Shown piece after piece: positions 1-6,773 of a stretch of 44,161 bases of DNA. The notes beneath the pieces are model-generated. The model saw nothing but the letters and a program-made list of their open reading frames with translations. It made no database searches and was not told the DNA's origin. The stretch lies in NCBI GenBank assembly GCA_944389155.1, contig CALXLI010000021.1:1-44161 (forward strand). Direction: 5' to 3'. Each line of letters begins with the position of its first letter. The first letter of the stretch is position 1. Source of the DNA: an uncultured Spirochaetaceae bacterium. GTDB lineage: Bacteria > Spirochaetota > Spirochaetia > Sphaerochaetales > Sphaerochaetaceae. Position numbers and translations under genes: made by a program.

Positions 1-209
1 TCAGAGAGCCAGGGGAAAGCAGGCTTAATGGTATGGGCGATGAAGTTGTTGAGATCAAAGGCCGAATGGTTCTCGCCTCGGCGTTGATAGGATTTGGAGG
101 AGTATTCCAGGAGGCGGTTCCAGACAAAGCGGCAGCAGCCGATGATGCGCGTCATCTACTCTCTCTGCTCGTCTGTGGGATAAAGCCTGAAACGGTACGC
201 CTTCTGCAT
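1..209 (-). pseudogene. tnpB: IS200/IS605-family TnpB (OrfB), 5' end only, broken by amber codon
   Basis: Read on the minus strand from ATG at 209, the translation begins MQKAYRFRLYPTDEQRE, then a TAG (158-156), then MTRIIGCCRFVWNRLLEY and on to the window edge. The KAYRFRLYPT opening and the GCCRFVWN block are the usual N-terminus of TnpB, the RNA-guided nuclease encoded by IS200/IS605 elements. The RuvC catalytic residues and any guide RNA at the element's far end lie outside the window. The amber codon at position 18 truncates the protein unless translation restarts at the ATG directly after it, which would lose the first strand. No tnpA is visible. The family call is firm; the state of the rest of the gene cannot be judged here. 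Confidence 0.75.
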
Positions 210-284
210 GATTATATTCTACCAAAGGATATGGGATTCGTATCGCCCTGCTATACGAAAACAATCGGTTTTCTCCGCATTCAG

Positions 285-304
285 CCCCTATGCAAGCATA
301 GGGG
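285..304. repeat. Perfect hairpin, probable left end of the IS200/IS605 element
   Basis: CCCCTATGC and GCATAGGGG form a perfect 9-bp inverted repeat around AA, about 75 bp upstream of the tnpB start. IS200/IS605 elements have subterminal hairpins at their ends instead of terminal inverted repeats, so this is a natural candidate for the left end. It also lies 45 bp beyond the stop of the radical SAM gene, but no T-run follows on that strand, so a terminator is less likely. Confidence 0.5.
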
Positions 305-348
305 GTATCTGCGGTTCTCCTATATCTGTATATCACGGACATTCACTC

Positions 349-1347
349 TCATAGCTTTGCCCTGTAATGTTTCTTCATATCCTCTTCGAACTCCTTATCA
401 CAGGCATATTCGCGGCCAAGGACCGGTAGCCACAGCGATGGATCTTCCATGCAGAGGTAGAAGAATACATTGTCTCTGAACTTCTGTGAAAACGATGAGA
501 ATACCGTAGAGAACATCTTCTTCTTTGTTTCCAGCGGATATGAATACTTTCCTGCAGCTTCTTCCAGTTCCATCTCAAGTGTACGGCTTTCCCGCCCCAT
601 CTGCCTGAGTTTTTTGATCACAGCCTTCGTAAACGTAAGCGTGCCGATGCTTATTGCGTAGATATCGCTAGGAGAGAATCTCTGCTCAATCATCTCTGCA
701 ATCTTCGGATACTCATCATCCCAGCCTTTGAAATAGACCATAGGGTGGATGTGAAAACCTACCAGAGCACCGCTGTCACGTGCTTTCTCAGCTGCGCCCA
801 GCCTCTCCTCGAGCGATGCAGTGAGATGTTCTTCCTTCTCTATTATCGTTGGAGCATTCAGGCTCCAAGAGAAGAAGATGTTCCGTGGGTACTTCCTGTC
901 GAATACATCCCTCTTGCTCTTTGACTTGAGCTCTATGATCACGTCAGGATGCTTCTCTGCAAATGCCGAGAGCGCTGAGAGCGTGCCGTAGTCATCTCCA
1001 AGCAGAAGCGAGTCGGAGGCCTGTCCTGTTCCTATATGCCATGTTGATTCATCAAGCGGTATCGATAATAGCTGTTCCTTCAGGTTCTTTATGGTATGTA
1101 TCTCGTTCTCGCTGTAGAATGCCTGAACTGAACAGTATGAACAGGAGAATGCACATTGTTCGACAGCATCCAGGGTACGCAGGTTGCAGCAGCGTGTCTT
1201 CTCGCCATCAACAGGGCAGGGACAGCGGCCAATGACCACGTTCTTGTCTATTTCCTTTACTCCATGCTTTACACGAGGAGAGGGGGATGGAAAGAATGTT
1301 GAGTAGTCTGTTTCGCTCTTCCTGAGCTTTGACATATACTCCCTCAT
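349..1347 (-). CDS. Spore photoproduct lyase-like radical SAM protein (core ORF)
   Basis: The 332-residue ORF carries a radical SAM cluster motif of the form CX3CX2C (CAFSCSYC), preceded by GRCPCPVDGEKTRCCNLRTLDAVE, the typical lead-in of SPL-family proteins. These enzymes use a [4Fe-4S] cluster and S-adenosylmethionine; spore photoproduct lyase repairs thymine photoproducts. Non-sporulating spirochaetes carry homologues whose substrate is not established. The same frame continues upstream to 1572 through a TAG codon (1422-1420), so this ORF is probably the larger part of an interrupted gene. Internal starts at 1347 or 1335 have only weak ribosome-binding sequences. The radical SAM core is intact, so a shorter protein could still be made. 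Confidence 0.7.
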   Translation of the reverse strand: MREYMSKLRKSETDYSTFFPSPSPRVKHGVKEIDKNVVIGRCPCPVDGEKTRCCNLRTLDAVEQCAFSCSYCSVQAFYSENEIHTIKNLKEQLLSIPLDESTWHIGTGQASDSLLLGDDYGTLSALSAFAEKHPDVIIELKSKSKRDVFDRKYPRNIFFSWSLNAPTIIEKEEHLTASLEERLGAAEKARDSGALVGFHIHPMVYFKGWDDEYPKIAEMIEQRFSPSDIYAISIGTLTFTKAVIKKLRQMGRESRTLEMELEEAAGKYSYPLETKKKMFSTVFSSFSQKFRDNVFFYLCMEDPSLWLPVLGREYACDKEFEEDMKKHYRAKL

Positions 1348-1572
1348 CCCATTTATGTACTCATCTCCCTTTCTTCCATCCTTTCTTCCATCTATCTTCC
1401 CATAGGGTGCTTTCTCCGTCTAAGGGAATTCCTTCCATTGCAGAAGATCAGCTTCAGCTTTGACTATCTCAAGCTTCTGGCTTTCAGAGAATCTGTAGCG
1501 TGACAGAAGCTTCTCGATCCTGTCCTTTGTGGATTCTGGAAGATATGTGAAGATATCATCAAAGGCTTTCAT
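1348..1572 (-). pseudogene. 5' segment of the SPL-like gene, separated by an in-frame amber codon
   Basis: From ATG at 1572 the frame reads MKAFDDIFTYLPESTKDRIE and continues for 50 codons to TAG at 1422-1420. It then runs on without another stop into the radical SAM ORF. The helical N-terminal extension resembles, from memory, the extension in spirochaete SPL-like proteins, which supports one original gene of about 407 codons. The ATG is 6 nt downstream of a TAGAAT hexamer (1584-1579) and has no Shine-Dalgarno sequence, which fits the leaderless pattern in this window. Just after the amber codon lies a 12-bp tandem duplication (1369-1392). Nonsense mutation or sequence error is most likely; TAG is also used as an ordinary stop by neighbouring genes. 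Confidence 0.6.
1369..1392. repeat. Two tandem copies of a 12-bp unit
   Basis: CTTTCTTCCATC occurs twice in direct succession. It is in frame with the SPL-like reading frame, where it encodes DGRK twice. It lies in the variable linker between the N-terminal extension and the radical SAM core. Confidence 0.8.
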
Positions 1573-1578
1573 GGCCCT

Positions 1579-1584
1579 ATTCTA
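1579..1584 (-). promoter_or_regulatory. Candidate -10 element for the SPL-like gene
   Basis: TAGAAT ends 6 nt before ATG 1572 on the minus strand, so transcription would begin at the start codon. No good -35 hexamer is seen at the usual distance. Confidence 0.4.
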
Positions 1585-1596
1585 GCAGAAATCATA

Positions 1597-1625
1597 TTGT
1601 CCAACATCCACAGGAAATATATCTT
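1597..1625 (+). promoter_or_regulatory. uvrC promoter predicting a leaderless mRNA
   Basis: TTGTCC (1597-1602) and TATCTT (1620-1625) are separated by exactly 17 nt. Only TGTAAT separates the -10 from ATG 1632. No Shine-Dalgarno sequence precedes the start, so the transcript should begin at or beside the ATG. Confidence 0.6.
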
Positions 1626-1631
1626 TGTAAT

Positions 1632-3407
1632 ATGTCGGAAAAAGCAAGGGAAATGGCTAGGGAGCTTCCGGATAACCCCGGAGTGTATCTGATGAAGAAC
1701 AGCGAAGGGACTGTTATCTATGTAGGCAAGGCAAAGAACCTCAAACGCCGCGTCTCTTCCTATTTCCTTCCAGGACGCAATGTAAAGACAGCAGCGCTTG
1801 TCGAGAAGATCGATACGATAGACTTCGTGATAACAGGCAATGAGTACGAAGCGCTTATTCTGGAGAACAATCTCATAAAGAAATACAATCCGCACTACAA
1901 CATACTCCTGAAGGATGGAAAGAGCTATCCAGTCATCCGCATAACAAAAGAGGATTTTCCCAGGGTGTTCAAGACACGCCGTGTAATAAAGGATGGTTCT
2001 AAGTACTATGGGCCATATCCCGATGGTTCAAGGCTTGATGAGTACCTCAGGATGGTTGAGGATAACTATCCGCTCAGAAAATGCCAGGGAGTGCTGAAAG
2101 AGAGGAAAACGCCCTGCCTTTATTATCACATACACAAATGTGCTGCTCCCTGTATCGGTGCGGTTGATAAGAAGGAATATGGTAAGTACATAAAAGATGT
2201 TGAGGATTTCCTGGAAGGCGATGATTCCTCTCTTATAAAGCAGGTTGAGAAGGAGATGCTCAAGGCCTCGAAGGAACTGGATTTCGAAACAGCTGCGCGT
2301 AAGAGGGACCAGCTCAAAGCTCTGACTGTCATGCAGAAGAATCAGATGGTACAGGACTTCACGTCAGAGAGCCGGGACTATGTCGCTATTGAGATGAGGA
2401 GCTATCTTTCGACAATCTCGATAATGCAGTTCCGTTCAGGTCGTCTGATAGGAAAGGCTCTGTATAGGGCTGAATGTCTGTCCGATGAAACAGAAACATT
2501 GCTTTCATTCCTTATTCAGTATTATAGTGATGGAGATAGCCTTCCTTCTGAGATATTTGTTTCCTGTGAGATAGATACAGAGCTCATAGCGAAATATTTC
2601 AAGGAGCAGCTTGGTTCTGCTGTTTATATCACAGTTCCGAAAGACGGCAAGCACTACAGGATCCTCAGAATGGCTGCTGAAAATGCTTCCAGGGATGTTG
2701 AGAAGAGACTTCGTGATGTTGATAACACGCCATCTCTGGAAAAGCTGCAGGAGGAAATCGGCCTTTCTGTGCTTCCCAGGCATATTGAAGGTTTTGATAT
2801 CGCTCAGCTTTCAGGCAAGTATACAGTTGCATCGCTTATCGTATTCCGCGATGGAAATCCATCCAATAAGGAATACAGGCATTTCTCAATCAAAAGCCTC
2901 GATGGTGCCATTGATGATTTCCAGTCAATGCGCGAGGCTGTTTCCAGACGATATCAGAGGCTTGTGAATGAAGGGGCAGAGCTTCCTGATTTATTGATGG
3001 TAGATGGAGGAAAAGGGCAGGTGAGCGCTGCTTTGGAGGCTCTTTCGTCAATAGGTGTGGAACTTCCTGTCGTGGGGCTTGCAAAGGAACGTGAGGAGAT
3101 TGTCTTTCCTGGAGACAGGGAATCCCTGCTTCTGGATCATAGTGATGCAGGGCTTCGCGTTCTCATCGCGCTTCGGGATGAATGCCATCGTTTCGCTACA
3201 TCGTTCAACCAGAGGATGAGAAGCAAGGAGGCATCATTTTCCCTTCTTGAGTCAATTGATGGAATCGGAAAGGAAAGAGCAAAGAGGATCATGCAGACGT
3301 TCGGTTCTGTAGAGGCCATCCTTTCACTCACCCCTGAAGAGCTGGCTAAAGGGGCAAGGATTCCGATTACAGTATCAGAGCGCGTGCTTCATAAGCTCAA
3401 TTTCTAG
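1632..3407 (+). CDS. uvrC: Excinuclease ABC subunit C
   Basis: UvrC makes both incisions around a lesion in nucleotide excision repair after UvrA and UvrB load. The 591-residue protein has the expected order. A GIY-YIG domain comes first (PGVYLMKNSEG, then VIYVGKAKNLKRRV, residues about 14-45). A UVR helix pair near 205-240 binds UvrB. The central RNase H-like endonuclease domain contains GFDIAQLSG and LLMVDGGKGQV, and the C-terminal helix-hairpin-helix contains SIDGIGKERAKRIMQTFGS. Length and domains are normal and the gene looks intact. The start lies directly behind a consensus-spaced promoter with no leader. Its TAG stop overlaps the stop of the convergent holA in a CTAG tetranucleotide. 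Confidence 0.97.
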   Translation: MSEKAREMARELPDNPGVYLMKNSEGTVIYVGKAKNLKRRVSSYFLPGRNVKTAALVEKIDTIDFVITGNEYEALILENNLIKKYNPHYNILLKDGKSYPVIRITKEDFPRVFKTRRVIKDGSKYYGPYPDGSRLDEYLRMVEDNYPLRKCQGVLKERKTPCLYYHIHKCAAPCIGAVDKKEYGKYIKDVEDFLEGDDSSLIKQVEKEMLKASKELDFETAARKRDQLKALTVMQKNQMVQDFTSESRDYVAIEMRSYLSTISIMQFRSGRLIGKALYRAECLSDETETLLSFLIQYYSDGDSLPSEIFVSCEIDTELIAKYFKEQLGSAVYITVPKDGKHYRILRMAAENASRDVEKRLRDVDNTPSLEKLQEEIGLSVLPRHIEGFDIAQLSGKYTVASLIVFRDGNPSNKEYRHFSIKSLDGAIDDFQSMREAVSRRYQRLVNEGAELPDLLMVDGGKGQVSAALEALSSIGVELPVVGLAKEREEIVFPGDRESLLLDHSDAGLRVLIALRDECHRFATSFNQRMRSKEASFSLLESIDGIGKERAKRIMQTFGSVEAILSLTPEELAKGARIPITVSERVLHKLNF

Positions 3408-4468
3408 AGGCCCTTCTCAAGCGGTGATGACAGCAGGTCTATGCTGCAGGCCTTGCCTTTGTCCGAGCATATTGTGAATATGATATCCGAAAGCACTATA
3501 TAGAGCATTTCTGACTGTGCGGATTTTACAGCGCTGTCCATCTCTCCAAGATATAGTATTATCCTCTTCGTATCGTCCAGGCTGTAGTTCTTCATTGCCT
3601 TGGTTATGATAGGAAGTTCCTTGCGCCTTATCCCTTTCTCCTTGAATGATGATGGGTAGGGGGAAAGATATTCAGCATTTTCGCTTATCCTTTCAATGCT
3701 CATGCCCCTTTCCTTCATTTCCAATGCGCTTTCAAGAAGGCGGAAACGGGAAGTGAGGACAGAGAATGCCCTTATGGCTCCATACGAATCGCTTTCAAGT
3801 ATTGTCTTCATTATCAGAAGGGCATGCTCAGTATCCCTTTCAGCGATTGCTGCGAAAAGAGTGTATCCATCCTCTCCACGGGTCTTTATCGCATATGTTT
3901 CTATATCATCAAGAGTGATCTCTGACTTTGATGGAGCTGTGGCTCTGAAATACAGTGAAAGGGAGGATACAAGGTTCTTCATATCCTGTGTATTGTTCTC
4001 TGTCGAGAAAAGGATCTCCTCGATAGCATCGCTTCCTATGGCAAAGCCTTCTTTTCTGAATGCAGATGCAATCCAGTCTCTTTTCCTGTTCTCGAACATC
4101 TCCCAGAAGAACTTGAGCCCATCTTTTCCGACACCGTCCAGTATTGTTTTCGGTATCTTTGCCTGTGAGCGCTCTGATGATACTATTATGACCTCGGCAT
4201 CATCCTGCTTTGCCTTGAAGTAATCCTCCAACGCTTTCGCAATCCCATCCTTTCCGCTTCTGTTCTCGAACTGCTTGATTATGACGAGCCTGAAAGATGA
4301 GAAAAGGGAGCTTTGGGAAAGCACTGAGCTGATTGCTTCTCCTGTATCATCACCTGCGTAGAACTGATGGACCTCAGCATCTGGGAAAAGGGTAAGCACA
4401 CGCTTCTTCTCATTCTGCAGCCATTCATTCTTCTCACCCTCTTCAGGTCCTAGCAGAAGGTAGTCCAT
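3404..4468 (-). CDS. holA: DNA polymerase III delta subunit
   Basis: HolA is the clamp-loader subunit that opens the beta sliding clamp. The 354-residue protein starts with the short MDYLLLGPEEGEKNEW segment expected of the delta ATPase-like domain. It continues with SSLFSSFRLVIIKQFE (the hydrophobic wrench region that contacts the clamp) and the helical C-terminal region with GEDGYTLFAAIAERD. Sequence conservation is low, as is usual for this family. It is the last gene of hprK-ptsH-lexA-holA and overlaps lexA by 26 bp. Its TAG stop shares CTAG with the uvrC stop. Confidence 0.85.
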   Translation of the reverse strand: MDYLLLGPEEGEKNEWLQNEKKRVLTLFPDAEVHQFYAGDDTGEAISSVLSQSSLFSSFRLVIIKQFENRSGKDGIAKALEDYFKAKQDDAEVIIVSSERSQAKIPKTILDGVGKDGLKFFWEMFENRKRDWIASAFRKEGFAIGSDAIEEILFSTENNTQDMKNLVSSLSLYFRATAPSKSEITLDDIETYAIKTRGEDGYTLFAAIAERDTEHALLIMKTILESDSYGAIRAFSVLTSRFRLLESALEMKERGMSIERISENAEYLSPYPSSFKEKGIRRKELPIITKAMKNYSLDDTKRIILYLGEMDSAVKSAQSEMLYIVLSDIIFTICSDKGKACSIDLLSSPLEKGL

Positions 4469-5069
4469 AGTCTCTCCTTATAGCGATAAGTATTCCATAT
4501 ACCTTTACGCTGTTGCTCTTTCTTATGCCCATTATTGCATTATCCGGGATAAGAAGCACGTAGTCTGGAAGCTTTCTGTAGCGTCTGAGTTCAAGGCGTT
4601 CATTGTTCTCCCCAGAATCAGCAAGGACTATATCGCCATTCCTGACCTTATCCGTGCTTTGGGAGAGTATTGCGATATCCCCAGGCATGATGCCTGCCTC
4701 CTTCATCGATTCAGAGTGGACAATGAACGCATATGCTCCGTCCTTTGCCATCATCTTCGATATGTAGCAGCTTCTGTCTGTTTCCTTCTTTCCTATGCTT
4801 TCAGGACAGGGTTCTTCGGGAAACAGCGGTATCTTCACGTTTTCCCTGGCTTCACGGGCTTCCTCGCATAGCGTTATCGCCCTGTTCTTTCCTTCATCCT
4901 TTTCCAGAGAGCCTTTCTTTACCAGGGCATTCACGGCATAATGCGCAGCTGCTGAAGAGAATGAGAAAGCCGATGCGATCTCCTCAAGCGTTGGGCCTTT
5001 GCCGTTTTCCTCTATGTACTTCTCTATGAAGGAGAGAATCTCTGATTGCCTCTTGCTAAGTGCCTTCAC
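4443..5069 (-). CDS. lexA: LexA-like repressor with altered autocleavage site
   Basis: The 208-residue protein has the LexA layout: an N-terminal winged helix (SKRQSEILSFIEKYIEENGKGPTLEEIASAFSF, residues 5-37) and a C-terminal S24 peptidase-like domain. Ser121 in HSESMKEAGIMPGD matches the catalytic serine. The residue at the catalytic lysine position is Arg162 (LELRRYRK where VTVKRL is usual), and no Ala-Gly cleavage dipeptide lies in the linker (IPLFPEEPCPES). DNA-damage-induced self-cleavage is therefore doubtful. The GTG start has an upstream GAGGAAAA and overlaps the ptsH stop. It could regulate an SOS-like set without RecA-driven cleavage, or another regulon. The family call is firm; the regulatory mechanism is inference. 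Confidence 0.85.
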   Translation of the reverse strand: MKALSKRQSEILSFIEKYIEENGKGPTLEEIASAFSFSSAAAHYAVNALVKKGSLEKDEGKNRAITLCEEAREARENVKIPLFPEEPCPESIGKKETDRSCYISKMMAKDGAYAFIVHSESMKEAGIMPGDIAILSQSTDKVRNGDIVLADSGENNERLELRRYRKLPDYVLLIPDNAIMGIRKSNSVKVYGILIAIRRDYGLPSART

Positions 5070-5332
5070 TTTTCCTCGAATCTTGAGGCAAAAAGATCTT
5101 CCATGGCCTTCATTGCCTCTTTCTCGTCATCTCCGCTGCATATGCATGTAAGCTTTGTCCTGTATGTAGCACCCAGTGTTATGACACCCATTATCGATTT
5201 TGCGTTTATCTTCATGCTATCTCGCTCGAAGAAGATATCACAGGAGAATGCAGATGCCCTCTTTGATATCTCAGCTGCGGGACGTGCATGTATACCTGCT
5301 CTGTTGAGCACTTCCAATTCCTTACTGATCAA
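5066..5332 (-). CDS. ptsH: Phosphocarrier protein HPr
   Basis: This small 88-residue HPr has the His15 phosphorylation loop (NRAGIHARPAAEI) and the regulatory Ser46 region (AKSIMGVITLGA). Both the enzyme I site and the HPr kinase site are present. It overlaps hprK by 11 bp, so kinase and substrate are co-transcribed. No enzyme I or sugar-specific EII gene is in the window, but an EIIA-Ntr-like gene lies at 37528. In this context HPr may act more in regulation than in sugar uptake. Confidence 0.95.
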   Translation of the reverse strand: MISKELEVLNRAGIHARPAAEISKRASAFSCDIFFERDSMKINAKSIMGVITLGATYRTKLTCICSGDDEKEAMKAMEDLFASRFEEK

Positions 5333-6320
5333 GTCCGGACTCCTCTATATCATCGCTTGAGAAATACATTTTCCTTGCAGTCTCGCTCTCAAGCCATTTC
5401 AACACGCTTTGGTCAAATTCCCTTGAGGAATAATAGCCTAGAGACTTCATTCTCTCATTCCTCGCAGCCGTTTCAATAAGGATTGGGACATTGCGGCCTG
5501 GACGTACTGGAAGCACAAGCTTAGGAATTGTCACTCCAAGATACGTAGCGGTAAGCTCATCCCCGATCCTATCGTATTCCTTTGAGCTGTCCCAGGTCTC
5601 AAGCTCTACAGCAAGCTGTATCTGCTTTTTCTCCCTTATCGCACCAACACCGAATAGATTTGTTATGTTTATTATCCCGAGGCCTCTTATCTCCATATGA
5701 TGGGCAAGCATCGGGTTCTCTCCGAAGCCTATCAGATAGCTGTCTGATATATTCTTCATCTTCACTGTGTCATCGCTTATAAGGCGATGGCCTCGCTCAA
5801 TGAGCTCCAGCGCAGTCTCGCTCTTTCCGACCCCGCTGTCTCCTGTTATGAGCACTCCGATTCCATAGACCTCAACAAGAACGCCATGTATTGTCATTGA
5901 AGGGGCAAAGACCTCATCAAGCATGGAGTAGAGGCGGCGTGAGAAATCCGAGGAGCTCAGCGGTGTGGCAAGTATTGGCGTTGCGCTCTTTTCCGCAAGC
6001 TCGACAAAATGCTCGGATGGCTTATAGCCTCCGATGAATATTATGCAGGGCGGGTGCAGCGAAAAAAGCTTTTCTATGTTCTCATATTCATTGCGCTTTT
6101 CAAGAAGCTCTATATATGACTCTTCGTTCCGCCCTATAAGCTGCAGTGACGTGCCGGAGAAATCCACGAAATATCCGGAGAGCGCCAGACCTGGCCTTGA
6201 TATCTTCGCGCTGTGTATGGTTCTGGACAGGCCAGAGCGTCCGGCAATGCATTTAAGCTGCAGATGGTTGTGTTCCTTTAGATCAAGATCCAGAAGATCG
6301 AGGACTGTGAATTCTCTCAT
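5322..6320 (-). CDS. hprK: HPr kinase/phosphorylase
   Basis: HprK phosphorylates Ser46 of HPr with ATP or pyrophosphate and removes the phosphate with inorganic phosphate. The 332-residue length is typical. The P-loop GDSGVGKSETALEL lies near residue 155, and the family signature EIRGLGIINITNLFG follows near 208. It is the first gene of hprK-ptsH-lexA-holA. The ATG lies 7 nt after a perfect TATAAT (6333-6328) with no Shine-Dalgarno sequence, so the operon probably starts with a leaderless mRNA. The gene sits beside hpf and rpoN, a neighbourhood known for hprK in some Gram-negative bacteria. Confidence 0.96.
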   Translation of the reverse strand: MREFTVLDLLDLDLKEHNHLQLKCIAGRSGLSRTIHSAKISRPGLALSGYFVDFSGTSLQLIGRNEESYIELLEKRNEYENIEKLFSLHPPCIIFIGGYKPSEHFVELAEKSATPILATPLSSSDFSRRLYSMLDEVFAPSMTIHGVLVEVYGIGVLITGDSGVGKSETALELIERGHRLISDDTVKMKNISDSYLIGFGENPMLAHHMEIRGLGIINITNLFGVGAIREKKQIQLAVELETWDSSKEYDRIGDELTATYLGVTIPKLVLPVRPGRNVPILIETAARNERMKSLGYYSSREFDQSVLKWLESETARKMYFSSDDIEESGLDQ

Positions 6321-6327
6321 ACGGGGA

Positions 6328-6333
6328 ATTATA
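6328..6333 (-). promoter_or_regulatory. -10 element of the hprK operon
   Basis: A perfect TATAAT is followed by TCCCCGT and then ATG 6320. Transcription should start at the start codon. It directly follows the hpf terminator hairpin. No clear -35 is seen at 17 nt. Confidence 0.55.
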
Positions 6334-6342
6334 GCAAAGAAT

Positions 6343-6367
6343 AAGGGCTACCGTGTAGATAGCCCTT
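6343..6367 (-). terminator. Hairpin terminator after hpf
   Basis: AAGGGCTA and TAGCCCTT form a perfect 8-bp stem around a 9-nt loop just after the hpf stop, followed on the minus strand by ATTCTTT. The T-run is short, so termination may be partial. It separates hpf from the hprK promoter. Confidence 0.6.
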
Positions 6368-6371
6368 TCGA

Positions 6372-6668
6372 TCAAAGACCCATGGTCTTCTCTTTTTCCT
6401 TCTTGGCCGCTGCCTGTATCTTATCTGCAATGAGCTCAATGCCTTCATGCAGCTCGTAGGCATCCTGTGATACTACCTTCTCCTTCTTCCAGCTGAAGTG
6501 AAGGGTAGCGTCGATATGGAAACCAATGCCCTTTGCTTCCTTCCTGGCTACGATATCCAGGTCATGGAGATAATCCTCTGCGAAACCAAGCTTCTTCAGT
6601 TTCTTGTCAAGGAATTCCCTGTCTTCATCGTCTGGGGTAAAACCTATACCTCTGAATGTCAGATTCAT
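6372..6668 (-). CDS. hpf: Ribosome hibernation-promoting factor, short form (RaiA/HPF)
   Basis: The 98-residue protein matches the short HPF/YfiA type: MNLTFRGIGFTPDDEDREFLDKKLKKLGF, then the beta strand GIGFHIDATLHFSWKKEKVVSQD, then the helix LHEGIELIADKIQ. It binds the 30S subunit and blocks the decoding channel in starved cells. The long-form C-terminal dimerisation domain is absent. Start 6668 is chosen because AAAAGGAGGAACG lies just upstream. It follows rpoN but has its own promoter (6688-6716). Confidence 0.9.
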   Translation of the reverse strand: MNLTFRGIGFTPDDEDREFLDKKLKKLGFAEDYLHDLDIVARKEAKGIGFHIDATLHFSWKKEKVVSQDAYELHEGIELIADKIQAAAKKEKEKTMGL

Positions 6669-6687
6669 AGCGTTCCTCCTTTTCCAT

Positions 6688-6716
6688 ATTATAACGCAGC
6701 TTTTATGAGAATACAA
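6688..6716 (-). promoter_or_regulatory. hpf promoter
   Basis: On the minus strand, TTGTAT (6716-6711) and TATAAT (6693-6688) are separated by 17 nt. A short leader with a strong Shine-Dalgarno sequence follows. Hpf can thus be made independently of the upstream rpoN operon. Confidence 0.7.
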
Positions 6717-6773
6717 AATGAATCGTAATGTTCATTTTTCAGGAATCAAAGGGAACGTAAGGGTATGTACCAT

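Noticed and set aside
285-304. Terminator for the radical SAM gene
   Set aside because: The stem is perfect but no T-run follows on the minus strand, and the distance to tnpB suits an insertion-element end better.
55-342. 95-residue minus-strand ORF overlapping the tnpB start
   Set aside because: It is out of frame with the clear TnpB N-terminus, spans the hairpin and has no recognisable sequence, so it is a shadow.
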